DNA of 64,000 bases. Source: Variovorax paradoxus. Lineage in GTDB: Bacteria; Pseudomonadota; Gammaproteobacteria; Burkholderiales; Burkholderiaceae_C. Position 1 is the stretch's first letter. Each line of letters starts with the position of its first letter. The position numbers and the translations under genes were made by a program. The notes below the pieces were generated by a model. It made no database searches and had not been told where the DNA came from. It saw only the letters and a list, made by a program, of their open reading frames with translations. Shown here one piece after another: positions 30,558 through 38,843 of this stretch. The stretch is from NCBI RefSeq assembly GCF_022009635.1, contig NZ_CP091716.1, positions 3,239,001 through 3,303,000 of the forward strand. The letters are read 5' to 3'.

Positions 30558-31549
30558 TGCTTGGCCAGCCCGACCTGCTGCACCATCGTTCCCCAGCGGT
30601 CGTAGGTCGCGCGCGTGATGCCGGCGAACTCCTCGGGCGTGGTGGCGCCGGCCTCGTAGCCGCCGCTTCGATAGAACTCCTGCACCTGCGGCATCGCCAG
30701 CACCTTGGCGAGCGCGGTGTTGAGCTTGGCGACCACCGGCGCCGGCATGCGCGCCGGCCCGTAGAAGCCCAGCCAGCTCGGCAGGTCGAGCCCGGCGTAG
30801 CCTTGCTCGGCGAAGGTGGGCACGTCGGGCAGCGCAGAAATGCGCGCACTGGCGGCCACCGCGAGGATCTTCACCTTGCCCGTGGCCGAGGTGATGACGG
30901 CCGACGAGGCCGAGTCGAACATGTACTGCACGCGCCCGCCGATCAGGTCTTTCGCAGCGTCGGAGCCGCCCTTGTAGGGGATGTGCACCGCGTCGATGCC
31001 GGTCTTCTTCACGAAGGCCTCGCCGTAGATGTGCGACGAGGTGCCGGCGCCGAAGGAGGCATAGCTCACCTTGCCCGGATGGGCCTTCACGTAGGCGACC
31101 AGTTCCTTCACGCTGTTCACCGGCACGCTGGTGCTCAGCGACAGCACCAGCGGCCCGCGCCCGCCCATCGAGATGGCGGTGAAGTCCTTGAACGGGTCGT
31201 AGGGCACCTGGTTGAAGGTGTGCGGGTTCTGCGCCATGGTGGACGAGGGCGCGTACAGCAGCGTGTAGCCGTCGGGCAGGGCGCGCGACACCTCGTTGGC
31301 CGCGAGCATGGTGCTGGCACCGGGCTTGTTGTCGACGATCACGCTGGTGCCCAGCACCTCGCCGAGCTTCTGCGCCACGATGCGCGCCTGCCCGTCGGTG
31401 CCGCCCCCGGCGGTGAAGCCGACCACGATGCGTATCGGCTTGCCGCGCGCCGGAAAGTCTTGCGCCACGGCCAGTGACGCCAGGCCAAGCAAGGCCGCGG
31501 CGCCAAGGGTCGAGCTGAAGGCACGGCGTGTGCCCCGAAGTTTCTTCAT
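30554..31549 (-). CDS. Bug family tripartite tricarboxylate-type solute receptor (tandem paralogue)
   Basis: 331-residue receptor with signal peptide (residues 1-29, ending LASLAVAQ), then the Bug core IRIVVGFTAGGGTDGQAR, VIVDNKPGAS, PDGYTLLYAP, YASFGAGTSS and IPYKGGSDAAKD. The ATG at 31549 has GGAG upstream in the minus strand; an earlier ATG at 31606 would precede the signal peptide. It is divergent from the FAD oxidoreductase gene and therefore probably co-regulated with the aconitase X locus by its IclR protein. Confidence 0.92.
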   Translation of the reverse strand: MKKLRGTRRAFSSTLGAAALLGLASLAVAQDFPARGKPIRIVVGFTAGGGTDGQARIVAQKLGEVLGTSVIVDNKPGASTMLAANEVSRALPDGYTLLYAPSSTMAQNPHTFNQVPYDPFKDFTAISMGGRGPLVLSLSTSVPVNSVKELVAYVKAHPGKVSYASFGAGTSSHIYGEAFVKKTGIDAVHIPYKGGSDAAKDLIGGRVQYMFDSASSAVITSATGKVKILAVAASARISALPDVPTFAEQGYAGLDLPSWLGFYGPARMPAPVVAKLNTALAKVLAMPQVQEFYRSGGYEAGATTPEEFAGITRATYDRWGTMVQQVGLAKQ

Positions 31550-31613
31550 CAATGTCTCCGTTGGAATGTTTCTTTTATATTGATCTTGAAATCCATAAAA
31601 ATCCATATCTTCC

Positions 31614-31673
31614 AGGGAATACCCTGAATATCACTCTTTTTGTTTTGACAAAATGGAAAGTGAAATCAAAATA
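31614..31673 (+). promoter_or_regulatory. Divergent promoter with palindrome upstream of the FAD oxidoreductase gene
   Basis: An AT-rich intergenic region. AGGGAATACCCT at 31614-31625 is an interrupted palindrome, flanked by TTCC and GAATATC. TTGACA at 31645-31650 followed after 16 bases by CAAAAT is a candidate sigma-70 promoter pointing right. The palindrome could be an operator for the IclR protein encoded at 33239; this is inference. Confidence 0.45.
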
Positions 31674-31704
31674 CGACGAAATAAGCCAAGCCGAGACCGC
31701 ATCC

Positions 31705-33156
31705 ATGAAAACTGTCGTCCGTACCGACGAGCGCATCCTGTCCTCCGACATCTTCGACCGCGACAGCCGCGTCAAGCGGCCTGACCACGGCAGCTGGGCC
31801 GAGCCCGGCAAGCGCATTCCCGTCTATCACCGCTGCGGTGTGCTGGTGGTGGGCGGCGGGCCGTCGGGCACCGCGGCAGCCGCAGCGGCAGCCCGCGCGG
31901 GCGCCGACGTCGCGCTGCTGGAGCGCTACAACCACCTGGGCGGCCTTTCCACCGGCGGCCTCGTCATCTGGATCGACCGCATGACCGACTGGGAAGGCAA
32001 GCTGGTGATCCGCGGCTTCGCCGAAGAGCTGTTCGACCGCCTGCCGGCCGAGGCCATCGCCGGCCCGGTGCGCGAGGACTGGGGCTCGCAGGACGCGGCC
32101 AAGGCCGCGCACTGGTCGCAGCGCACCGCCGCCTATCACGGCGTCGTCACCTGGTCGCCCACCATCGACCCCGAGAGGCTCAAGCTGCTCTCGCAGGAGA
32201 TCGTGCTGGAGCGCAAGGTCAAGCTCATCTATCACTCGTGGGCCGCCATTCCCATCGTGCAGGACGGCGCCGTCAAGGGCGTGGTGTTCGAGAGCAAGGA
32301 AGGCCGCATGGCCATCATGGCCGACGTGGTGGTCGACGCCACGGGAGACGGCGACCTGTTCGCCCGCGCCGGTGCCGACTACGTGAACGACATCGAGGAA
32401 GCCGACGTGCACCACTGCATGAACACCTCCTGGCTGTTCGGCGGCGTGGACATGAACCGCTGGATCGAGTTCAAGGCCGGCCAGCCCGAGGCCTTCACCG
32501 CCTTCATGGCGGGCGGGCGCGCGCAGTGCGGCCTGTTCGAGCGGCCCTTCGTCTCGTGGCGCAACGACGTGGCTCTTTTCATGGGGCCGCGCCAGTCGGG
32601 CTATTCCGCGCTCGACGTGGACGACCTCACCGCCGTGGAAGTGCGCTCGCACCGCGCCATGGCCGCGCACCTGGACTACTTCCGCGCCCATGCGCCCGGC
32701 TTCGAGAACGCCTACCTGATGTTGAGCGCGCCGCAGATCGGCGTGCGCCACGCGCGGCGTCTCGTCGGCGTGGGCTCGGTGCTGCGCAGCCAGTGGCCCG
32801 ACGGCGTGCCGCTGGCGGACGAGATCGGCGTGTCGCCCGCCGTTTCGCCCAAGTTCCCGAACATCTCCATTCCCTACGGCGCGCTGGTGCCGCAAAAGCT
32901 AGACGGCCTGCTGGCCTGCGGGCGCCATATTTCCTGCGACCGCAATTCGCACGGCTTCATGCGCGAGATTCCGCAGTGCTGGATCACCGGGCAGGCCGCG
33001 GGCGTGGCGGCGGCACTGGCATCGCGCGGCGGCATCGCGCCGCGCTTCGTCGACGTGGGCGCGCTGCAGTCCGGCCTGCTGGAGCAGGGCGTGTACCTGC
33101 GCGCAGCGGTGGGGCAGGGCGCGGCGTCGCCCGCCGCGGCCGAGGCCGGTGCCTGA
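31705..33156 (+). CDS. FAD-dependent oxidoreductase (FAD_oxidored/PF12831-like)
   Basis: 483-residue flavoprotein. The N-terminal Rossmann motif VLVVGGGPSGTAAAAAAARA is followed by LERYNHLGGLSTGG, the arrangement of the fumarate-reductase-like or FAD_oxidored group. A second nucleotide-binding segment, VVDATGDGDLFARAGA, lies near residue 213. The C-terminal GLLACGRHISCDR and GQAAGVAAALA are typical FAD-contact regions. The ATG at 31705 is chosen because the sequence upstream is AT-rich and unlike protein. It leads the aconitase X gene set. Substrate unknown, perhaps oxidation of a hydroxyacid. Confidence 0.85.
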   Translation: MKTVVRTDERILSSDIFDRDSRVKRPDHGSWAEPGKRIPVYHRCGVLVVGGGPSGTAAAAAAARAGADVALLERYNHLGGLSTGGLVIWIDRMTDWEGKLVIRGFAEELFDRLPAEAIAGPVREDWGSQDAAKAAHWSQRTAAYHGVVTWSPTIDPERLKLLSQEIVLERKVKLIYHSWAAIPIVQDGAVKGVVFESKEGRMAIMADVVVDATGDGDLFARAGADYVNDIEEADVHHCMNTSWLFGGVDMNRWIEFKAGQPEAFTAFMAGGRAQCGLFERPFVSWRNDVALFMGPRQSGYSALDVDDLTAVEVRSHRAMAAHLDYFRAHAPGFENAYLMLSAPQIGVRHARRLVGVGSVLRSQWPDGVPLADEIGVSPAVSPKFPNISIPYGALVPQKLDGLLACGRHISCDRNSHGFMREIPQCWITGQAAGVAAALASRGGIAPRFVDVGALQSGLLEQGVYLRAAVGQGAASPAAAEAGA

Positions 33157-33238
33157 GCCGCCGGCCATGAACTCGGACGCGCGCTCTTCGCGACCCTCTA
33201 CATTGGAGCGTCCAGAGAGTCTTGTGAAGGGTTCCTCC

Positions 33239-34081
33239 ATGTCCACTGAAAAAAACGACACCTCCTTTTCCGCGGCCGAGCCGGCCGATGCGCGCGGCGA
33301 GCGTTCCGACACGGTGAGCGCGCTGGAGCGCGGCATCTCGGTGCTGCGCTGCTTCAGCGAAGAGCGCCCGGTGCTGGGCCATGCCGATCTGGCGCGCATC
33401 ACCGGCATTCCGCGCCCCACCGTCAACCGGCTGGTGGCCACGCTGCTGTCGCTGGGCATGCTCAAGGCGGCGCAGGCGCCCGACCGCTTCATGCTCGGGC
33501 CGGGCGTGGTGTCGCTGTCGCGCGTGTTCCTCGGCAGCCTCGACGTGCGGGCCGCCGCGCGGCCGAGCATGCAGGCGATGGCCGAAGAGGTCGGTGCCTC
33601 GGTCTATCTCGCGATCCGTGACGGCATGGAAATGGTGCTGATCGAAGCCTGCCGCCCGCGCTCGTCGATGCTTTCGGCGCGGCTGGACGTCGGCTCACGC
33701 GCCCCGCTGGCCAACTCGGCGCTGGGCCGGGCCTACCTCTCGGCGCTGCCCGAGGCGCAGCGCAACCAGCTGGTCGATTCGATGCGCCTGCTGCGCGGCC
33801 CCGAGTGGGACAGCATCGCGCCCAACATGAACCGCGCCATCGGCGAGTCGAAGCGGTTGGGCTACTGCCTGTCGCTCGGCGAGTTCCACCGCGAGATCAA
33901 CTCGGTGTCGGTGCCCCTCGTCGGGCCCGACGGCGAAGTGATGGCGCTCAACGGCGGCGGCGCCGCCTTCGTGTTCACAGAAGACCGGCTGCGCAACGAA
34001 CTCGCGCCGCGCCTGCACGACATCGCGCTGAGCATCGCGCGCGACATCGGCGGCCACGTACCCACGCCCTCGCCGGGTTAG
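33239..34081 (+). CDS. IclR family transcriptional regulator
   Basis: 280-residue IclR regulator: winged HTH at about residues 25-85 (ALERGISVLRCFSEERPVLG, then ITGIPRPTVNRLVATL) and an effector domain with EEVGASVYLAIRDGMEMVLI and RAPLANSALGRAYLSALPE. The ATG at 33239 follows GAAGG. It lies between the FAD oxidoreductase and the aconitase X genes, all in one direction, and most likely controls this operon and the divergent Bug receptor pair. Confidence 0.9.
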   Translation: MSTEKNDTSFSAAEPADARGERSDTVSALERGISVLRCFSEERPVLGHADLARITGIPRPTVNRLVATLLSLGMLKAAQAPDRFMLGPGVVSLSRVFLGSLDVRAAARPSMQAMAEEVGASVYLAIRDGMEMVLIEACRPRSSMLSARLDVGSRAPLANSALGRAYLSALPEAQRNQLVDSMRLLRGPEWDSIAPNMNRAIGESKRLGYCLSLGEFHREINSVSVPLVGPDGEVMALNGGGAAFVFTEDRLRNELAPRLHDIALSIARDIGGHVPTPSPG

Positions 34082-34137
34082 CAACCCGGCCGGGGTTTCA
34101 TTCCCCTGAGACGACAGAAGAACGGAGACAACAGGCC

Positions 34138-35433
34138 ATGCACCTGAGCGATGAAGAAAAAGCCATGTACGACGGGCGCGACGGCCCGGCCGTGCAGAAG
34201 GCGATGGACCTGCTGATGCGCTACGGCGAAGCCCTGGGCGCCGAGCGGCTGGTGGAAACGCGCAACGTCTGCGCCACCATCACTTCGACCACGCCCTTCC
34301 AGCGCGACTTCGCGCTCGCCAAGGGCGGCGGCATGGACGCGGTGTTCTCCGAATTCAGCCTCGACAGCCAGGAGACCGTCGAGATTCCGAAGTTCAAGGT
34401 CTTCACCAGCCACCTGCAGTTGGGCTTCGACCCCGGCCAGCCCGAGCGCATGGGCGTGAGCGAGGAGATCGTGCAGTTCTACAACCGGAGCGAACGCCAC
34501 GCGGCCGGCCTGGGCGCGCAGATCATGAACACCTGCACGCCCTACCAGGTCGGCAACATCCCGACGCGCGGCGAGCACTGCGCGTGGATGGAGTCGTCGG
34601 CCGTGGTGTATTGCAATTCGGTGCTGGGCGCGCGCACCAACACCGAAGGCCGCGAGAGCACCGGCGCCGCCATGCTCACCGGCCGCATTCCGTACTGGGG
34701 CTATCACCTCGACGAAAACCGCCGCGCCACGCACGTGGTCGAACTCGACATCGAGGTCGAATCGGTGCAGGACTGGGGCCTGCTGGGCTATTTCATCGGC
34801 GAGCATGTGCAGGAGCGCGTGCCGGTGGTGCACAGCCGGCGCGGCATCTCGCGGGTGCCGAACCTGCCGCGGCTCAAGCACTTCGGCGCGGCTGCATCGT
34901 CCTCGGGCGGCGTGGAGATGTATCACATCGCCGGTGTCACGCCCGAAGCGTTGACGCTGGAACAGGCGCTCGGCAACAGGGCGCCGGTGGAGGTGCTGCG
35001 CTACGGCGAGGCCGAGCGCCGCGCCACCTACGAGAAGATCAACACCACCGGCAAGGACGCCGAGGTGCAGTACGTGATGCTGGGTTGCCCGCACTACACC
35101 ATCGAGCAGATCTGGGAGGCCGCGCAGCTCATCGAGGGGCGCAAGGTGCACCCCGATTGCGAGCTGTGGATCTTCACGCCGCGCGCCATCAAGTCGCTGG
35201 CCGACCGCAACGGCTACACGAAGATCATCGAGGACGCGGGCGGCATCATCATGAGCGACAGCTGCTCCGCCATGAGCCGCGCCGTGCCCAAGGGCACGAA
35301 GACCGTGGCGCTCGACTCGGCCAAGCAGGCCCACTACCTGCCCGCCATCCTCGGCGTGCAGGCCTGGTTCGGCAGCACCGCCGAATGCATCGACGCCGCC
35401 TGCACCGGCCGCTGGAACGGAGGCTACGCATGA
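34138..35433 (+). CDS. Aconitase X large (catalytic) subunit
   Basis: 431-residue AcnX catalytic domain. Recognisable family segments are MHLSDEEKAMYDGRDG at the start, MNTCTPYQVGNIPTRGEHCA, SSAVVYCNSVLGARTNTEG, GCPHYTIEQIWE and MSDSCSAMSRA, with cysteines suited to an Fe-S cluster. Known AcnX enzymes are cis-3-hydroxy-L-proline dehydratase and mevalonate 5-phosphate dehydratase. No proline-pathway gene is adjacent here, so another hydroxyacid substrate is likely. The stop overlaps the small subunit start (ATGA). Confidence 0.9.
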   Translation: MHLSDEEKAMYDGRDGPAVQKAMDLLMRYGEALGAERLVETRNVCATITSTTPFQRDFALAKGGGMDAVFSEFSLDSQETVEIPKFKVFTSHLQLGFDPGQPERMGVSEEIVQFYNRSERHAAGLGAQIMNTCTPYQVGNIPTRGEHCAWMESSAVVYCNSVLGARTNTEGRESTGAAMLTGRIPYWGYHLDENRRATHVVELDIEVESVQDWGLLGYFIGEHVQERVPVVHSRRGISRVPNLPRLKHFGAAASSSGGVEMYHIAGVTPEALTLEQALGNRAPVEVLRYGEAERRATYEKINTTGKDAEVQYVMLGCPHYTIEQIWEAAQLIEGRKVHPDCELWIFTPRAIKSLADRNGYTKIIEDAGGIIMSDSCSAMSRAVPKGTKTVALDSAKQAHYLPAILGVQAWFGSTAECIDAACTGRWNGGYA

Positions 35434-35882
35434 GCACCGAAGTCATGACCGAACGAACCATCGTCATCCGCGGCCGCAAGGTGGTGGGCGGCGTGGCCGA
35501 AGGCGAGGCGCTGGTCACGCGCGACCGCATCTCCGGCTGGGGCGGCATCGACCCGCGCACCGGCACTGTCATCGAGACGCGGCACGAGCTGCGCGGCCAG
35601 AGCTTCGCGGGCAAGGTGCTGGTGTTTCCAGGGGCCAAGGGCTCCTCGGGCTGGTCGGCCATGTTCCACATGACGCGGCTCATGAACTCGGCGCCGGCCG
35701 CGTTCCTGTTCAACGAGATGACGACCAAGATGGCGCTGGGCGCCGTGGTCACGCACGCGCCCTCGATGACCGACTTCGAGCGCGACCCGCTCGAATGCAT
35801 CGAAACCGGCGACTGGGTGCGCGTGGATGCTGACCGCGGCGTGATCGAGATCACGAAGAAAAAGGCCGGAGGTGCCGCATGA
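35430..35882 (+). CDS. Aconitase X small (swivel) subunit
   Basis: 150-residue DUF126-type swivelling domain with the segment LVFPGAKGSSGWSAMFHM, whose Pro-Gly-xx-Gly-Ser-Ser pattern is the hallmark of the AcnX and aconitase swivel domain, and EARKM-like NEMTTKMALGAVVTHAPSM. It completes the active site of the large subunit, which it follows by an ATGA overlap; in some AcnX types the two are one chain. It also overlaps the next gene (ATGA at 35879), so all three are translated together. Confidence 0.9.
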   Translation: MSTEVMTERTIVIRGRKVVGGVAEGEALVTRDRISGWGGIDPRTGTVIETRHELRGQSFAGKVLVFPGAKGSSGWSAMFHMTRLMNSAPAAFLFNEMTTKMALGAVVTHAPSMTDFERDPLECIETGDWVRVDADRGVIEITKKKAGGAA

Positions 35883-37579
35883 CCAGACCCTTGCGCAGCA
35901 ACTTCCCGCGCGGCTCCTACCTGTGGTCGGTGCGCAATGCGCATTGGCGCGCGCTCGGCATTCCCGAGGAGGACTGCGAGAAGCCCAAGATCGCCATCGT
36001 CAACAGCTCGTCGGAGCTGGCGGCATGCTTCAGCCACCTCGACCGCGTGGCGGTGGAAGTGAAGGCCGCCATCCGCGCGGCGGGCGGCGTGCCCTTCGAG
36101 ATCCGAACGGCAGCGCCCAGCGACTTCATCACCGGCGCGGGCGCGCGCGGCGCCTACATGCTGGCCGCGCGCGACCTGGTCACCAACGACATCGAGGTGG
36201 CCGTCGAAGGCGCGCAGCTCGACGGCATGGTGTGCCTCACTTCGTGCGACAAGACGGTGCCGGGGCAACTGATGGCGGCGGCGCGGCTCAACATCCCGAC
36301 GCTGCTGGTGCCCTGCGGCTACCAGCCCAGCGGCGAGTACAAGGGCCACCACATGGACATCGAAGAGGTGTTCATCGGCGCGATGCATGCCGTCACCGGC
36401 AACCTGCCGGTGGAGGAACTGGTCGGCATGAGCCGCGAAGCCATCCGCGGCCCCGGCGTGTGCTCGGGCCTGGGCACGGCCAATTCGATGCACATCGTGT
36501 GCGAAGCGCTCGGCCTGGCCCTGCCGGGCAGCGCGCCGGTGGCCGCGCTCAGCCCGAAGATGATGGCCGACGTGCGCGCGGCCGGCACGCGCATCGTGCA
36601 AATGGTGCTGGACGACCTGAAGCCGCGCGACGTCCTCACGCACGGCGCCTTCGTCAATGCGGTGCGCGCGGTGCTGTCCATCGGTGGCTCGCTCAACACC
36701 GCCAAGCACCTGCAGGCGGTCGCCACCGAAGGGGAGTGCGGCGTCGACGTGTACGGCCTCTTCGAAAGCCTCGGCCCCACGACGCCCGTGCTGGCCGGCG
36801 TGCGGCCCATCGGAAGCGATTCCATCGAAGCCTTCGAGGCGGCGGGCGGTTGCCGCGCGCTGATGAAGCAGCTCGAGCCGCTGCTGGACACCAACGCGCT
36901 CACGGTCACCGGCGCCACCGTGGCAGACAACCTGCGCAACATCGACGTGGCAGATGCCGAAGTGATCCGCCCCATCGGCCGCCCGGTCGCGCCGCTGCCG
37001 GCCATCGTGCTGCTGCGTGGCAACCTCGCGCCGGAGTCGGGCCTCATCAAGACCGGCATCGTCGAGCGCAAGGTGCGCCGCTTCACCGGCCCGGCCGTGT
37101 GCTTCTGGACTTCAGACGCGGCCATCGCCGCGCTGAAGAAGGGCGAGATCGTGCCCGGTCAGGTGGTCGTGATGCGCGGCGCCGGCGCCTGCGGCGGGCC
37201 GGCCATGGGCGGCGGCGCGTCGCGCATCGTCTTCGCCATCGACGGGGCCGGGCTGGGCGACCAGGTGGCGCTGCTGACCGACGGGCATCTCTCGGGCCTG
37301 GTCTGCAAGGGGCTCGTGGTGGCCGAGGTGTCGCCCGAAGCCGCGCTGGGCGGCCCGCTCGCGCTGGTGCGCGACGGCGACAGCATCACCATCGACCTCG
37401 ACGCGCGCCGCCTCGACATCGCGCTGACCGACGCCGAACTCCAGGCCCGCCGCGCCGACTGGCAGGCGCCGCCGCCGGTGCATGACACCGGCTGGCTGCA
37501 GCAGTACCGGCGCAACGTGGGGCCGCTCTCGAAGGGCGCCGTGCTCGTGCGCACCGAACGACCCCGGCCCCCGGGCTAG
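35879..37579 (+). CDS. IlvD/Edd family dehydratase
   Basis: 566-residue Fe-S dehydratase of the dihydroxyacid/sugar-acid family. Cluster-binding and active-site regions are visible: LTSCDKTVPGQLMAAARLN, GPGVCSGLGTANSMHIV, RGNLAPESGLIK, MRGAGACGGPAMGG and LTDGHLSG. Family members remove water from dihydroxyacids or aldonic acids. Its start overlaps the AcnX small subunit stop, which makes it an obligate partner of AcnX expression. It is unlikely to be the housekeeping IlvD because of this setting. Confidence 0.9.
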   Translation: MTRPLRSNFPRGSYLWSVRNAHWRALGIPEEDCEKPKIAIVNSSSELAACFSHLDRVAVEVKAAIRAAGGVPFEIRTAAPSDFITGAGARGAYMLAARDLVTNDIEVAVEGAQLDGMVCLTSCDKTVPGQLMAAARLNIPTLLVPCGYQPSGEYKGHHMDIEEVFIGAMHAVTGNLPVEELVGMSREAIRGPGVCSGLGTANSMHIVCEALGLALPGSAPVAALSPKMMADVRAAGTRIVQMVLDDLKPRDVLTHGAFVNAVRAVLSIGGSLNTAKHLQAVATEGECGVDVYGLFESLGPTTPVLAGVRPIGSDSIEAFEAAGGCRALMKQLEPLLDTNALTVTGATVADNLRNIDVADAEVIRPIGRPVAPLPAIVLLRGNLAPESGLIKTGIVERKVRRFTGPAVCFWTSDAAIAALKKGEIVPGQVVVMRGAGACGGPAMGGGASRIVFAIDGAGLGDQVALLTDGHLSGLVCKGLVVAEVSPEAALGGPLALVRDGDSITIDLDARRLDIALTDAELQARRADWQAPPPVHDTGWLQQYRRNVGPLSKGAVLVRTERPRPPG

Positions 37580-37701
37580 CCCTTTTTTCCGGCTTTCGCC
37601 AACCGGTGCGGACTCCTGTTCGCAGCCGGTGGCGCAGCCCTGCGCGCGTCGCGTTCGTTCCGAGTTTTTCAACCAAGAAAAGAAGCAGGAGACAAGAAAC
37701 C

Positions 37702-38829
37702 ATGAAGAGATTTTTGATGTGCTCGGCGCTGGGGCTGGCCGGCGCGGGCGCGGCGCACGCGCAATCGAGCGTCACGATGTTCGGCGTGATGGACCTGGGC
37801 ATCCAGTACACGAAGGGTGACGGCAACGGCTCGGTGAAGGCGCTGTCGAACGGCGGCCTTTCCACCAGCCGCATCGGCTTTCGCGGCACCGAAGACCTGG
37901 GCGGCGGCCTGCGCGCGGGCTTCTGGCTCGAAGGCAGCCTGAACCCCGACCTCGGCACCGGCCGGCCGAGCAACAGCAACAACCAGACCAGCGGCGCGGG
38001 CACGGCGGGGCCGATCACCTTCGACCGCATGTCTTTCGTGAGCATCTCGTCGGACACGCTGGGCGAGCTGCGGCTGGGCCACGACTTCATTCCCACGCAC
38101 TACAACAGCATCTACTTCGACCCCTTCAACGCCAACGGCGTGGCGCGCGCGGGCAACCTCACCTTCGCGACGGTGGGCACCGGGCCGCTGCCCACCACCA
38201 TCACCGGCAGCAACACCGTGAGCTACTGGCTGCCGCCCAAGCTGGGCGGCCTCTACGGCATGGCGATGGTGGGCACCGGCGAGAACGACTCCACCGCGCT
38301 GAATCGCGACGACGGCAACTTCGCCGGCGCGCGCCTGGGCTTCGCCTCGGGTGCGTTCGACATCGCGGCGGCCATCACGCGCTCGCATTTCAATTCCACG
38401 GCCACCATCGGCAACTACACGCACGCCAACATCGGCGCCTCGTGGGACGCGGGCTTCGCGAAGTTCTTCGCGCTCTACAACACGGTGCGCGTGAATATCG
38501 TGGCGGGCACGGTGCGCAAGAACACGGCCGAGATCGGCGCGCACATCCCGGCCTTCGAGGTCGGCCGCATCCGCATCAGCTACGCCTACCTGGACGACCG
38601 CAGCGACGACAGCGTGCGCAACGCCGACGGCATGCCGCGCAACCGCGACGACGCCCGGCAGTTCGGCATCGGCTACGTGCACAACCTCTCGAAGCGCACC
38701 GCGCTCTACGGCACCTATGCGCGGCTGATGAACAGCGGGCAGGCGCGCTACGTGGTCAGCGGCGGCGTGGCGCCGGCGGCCGGCCAGCGCTCGACGGGCT
38801 GGGAGTTCGGCGTGCGCCATCTCTTCTGA
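37702..38829 (+). CDS. Gram-negative general porin
   Basis: 375-residue outer membrane porin with a signal peptide (residues 1-20, ending AGAAHAQ), the strand-forming opening SSVTMFGVMDLGIQYTKGDG, SRIGFRGTEDLGGGLRAGFW, and the C-terminal phenylalanine (GVRHLF) required for outer membrane assembly. The ATG at 37702 follows AGGAGAC. It sits between the dehydratase and a Bug receptor gene, so it probably admits the same organic acid across the outer membrane. Confidence 0.92.
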   Translation: MKRFLMCSALGLAGAGAAHAQSSVTMFGVMDLGIQYTKGDGNGSVKALSNGGLSTSRIGFRGTEDLGGGLRAGFWLEGSLNPDLGTGRPSNSNNQTSGAGTAGPITFDRMSFVSISSDTLGELRLGHDFIPTHYNSIYFDPFNANGVARAGNLTFATVGTGPLPTTITGSNTVSYWLPPKLGGLYGMAMVGTGENDSTALNRDDGNFAGARLGFASGAFDIAAAITRSHFNSTATIGNYTHANIGASWDAGFAKFFALYNTVRVNIVAGTVRKNTAEIGAHIPAFEVGRIRISYAYLDDRSDDSVRNADGMPRNRDDARQFGIGYVHNLSKRTALYGTYARLMNSGQARYVVSGGVAPAAGQRSTGWEFGVRHLF

Positions 38830-38843
38830 AGCGGAGGCACCTC

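Noticed and set aside
34138..35882. Assigning AcnX as cis-3-hydroxy-L-proline dehydratase
   Set aside because: No proline racemase, ketimine reductase or ornithine cyclodeaminase gene is nearby, and a dehydratase and Bug receptors accompany it, so the substrate is left open.
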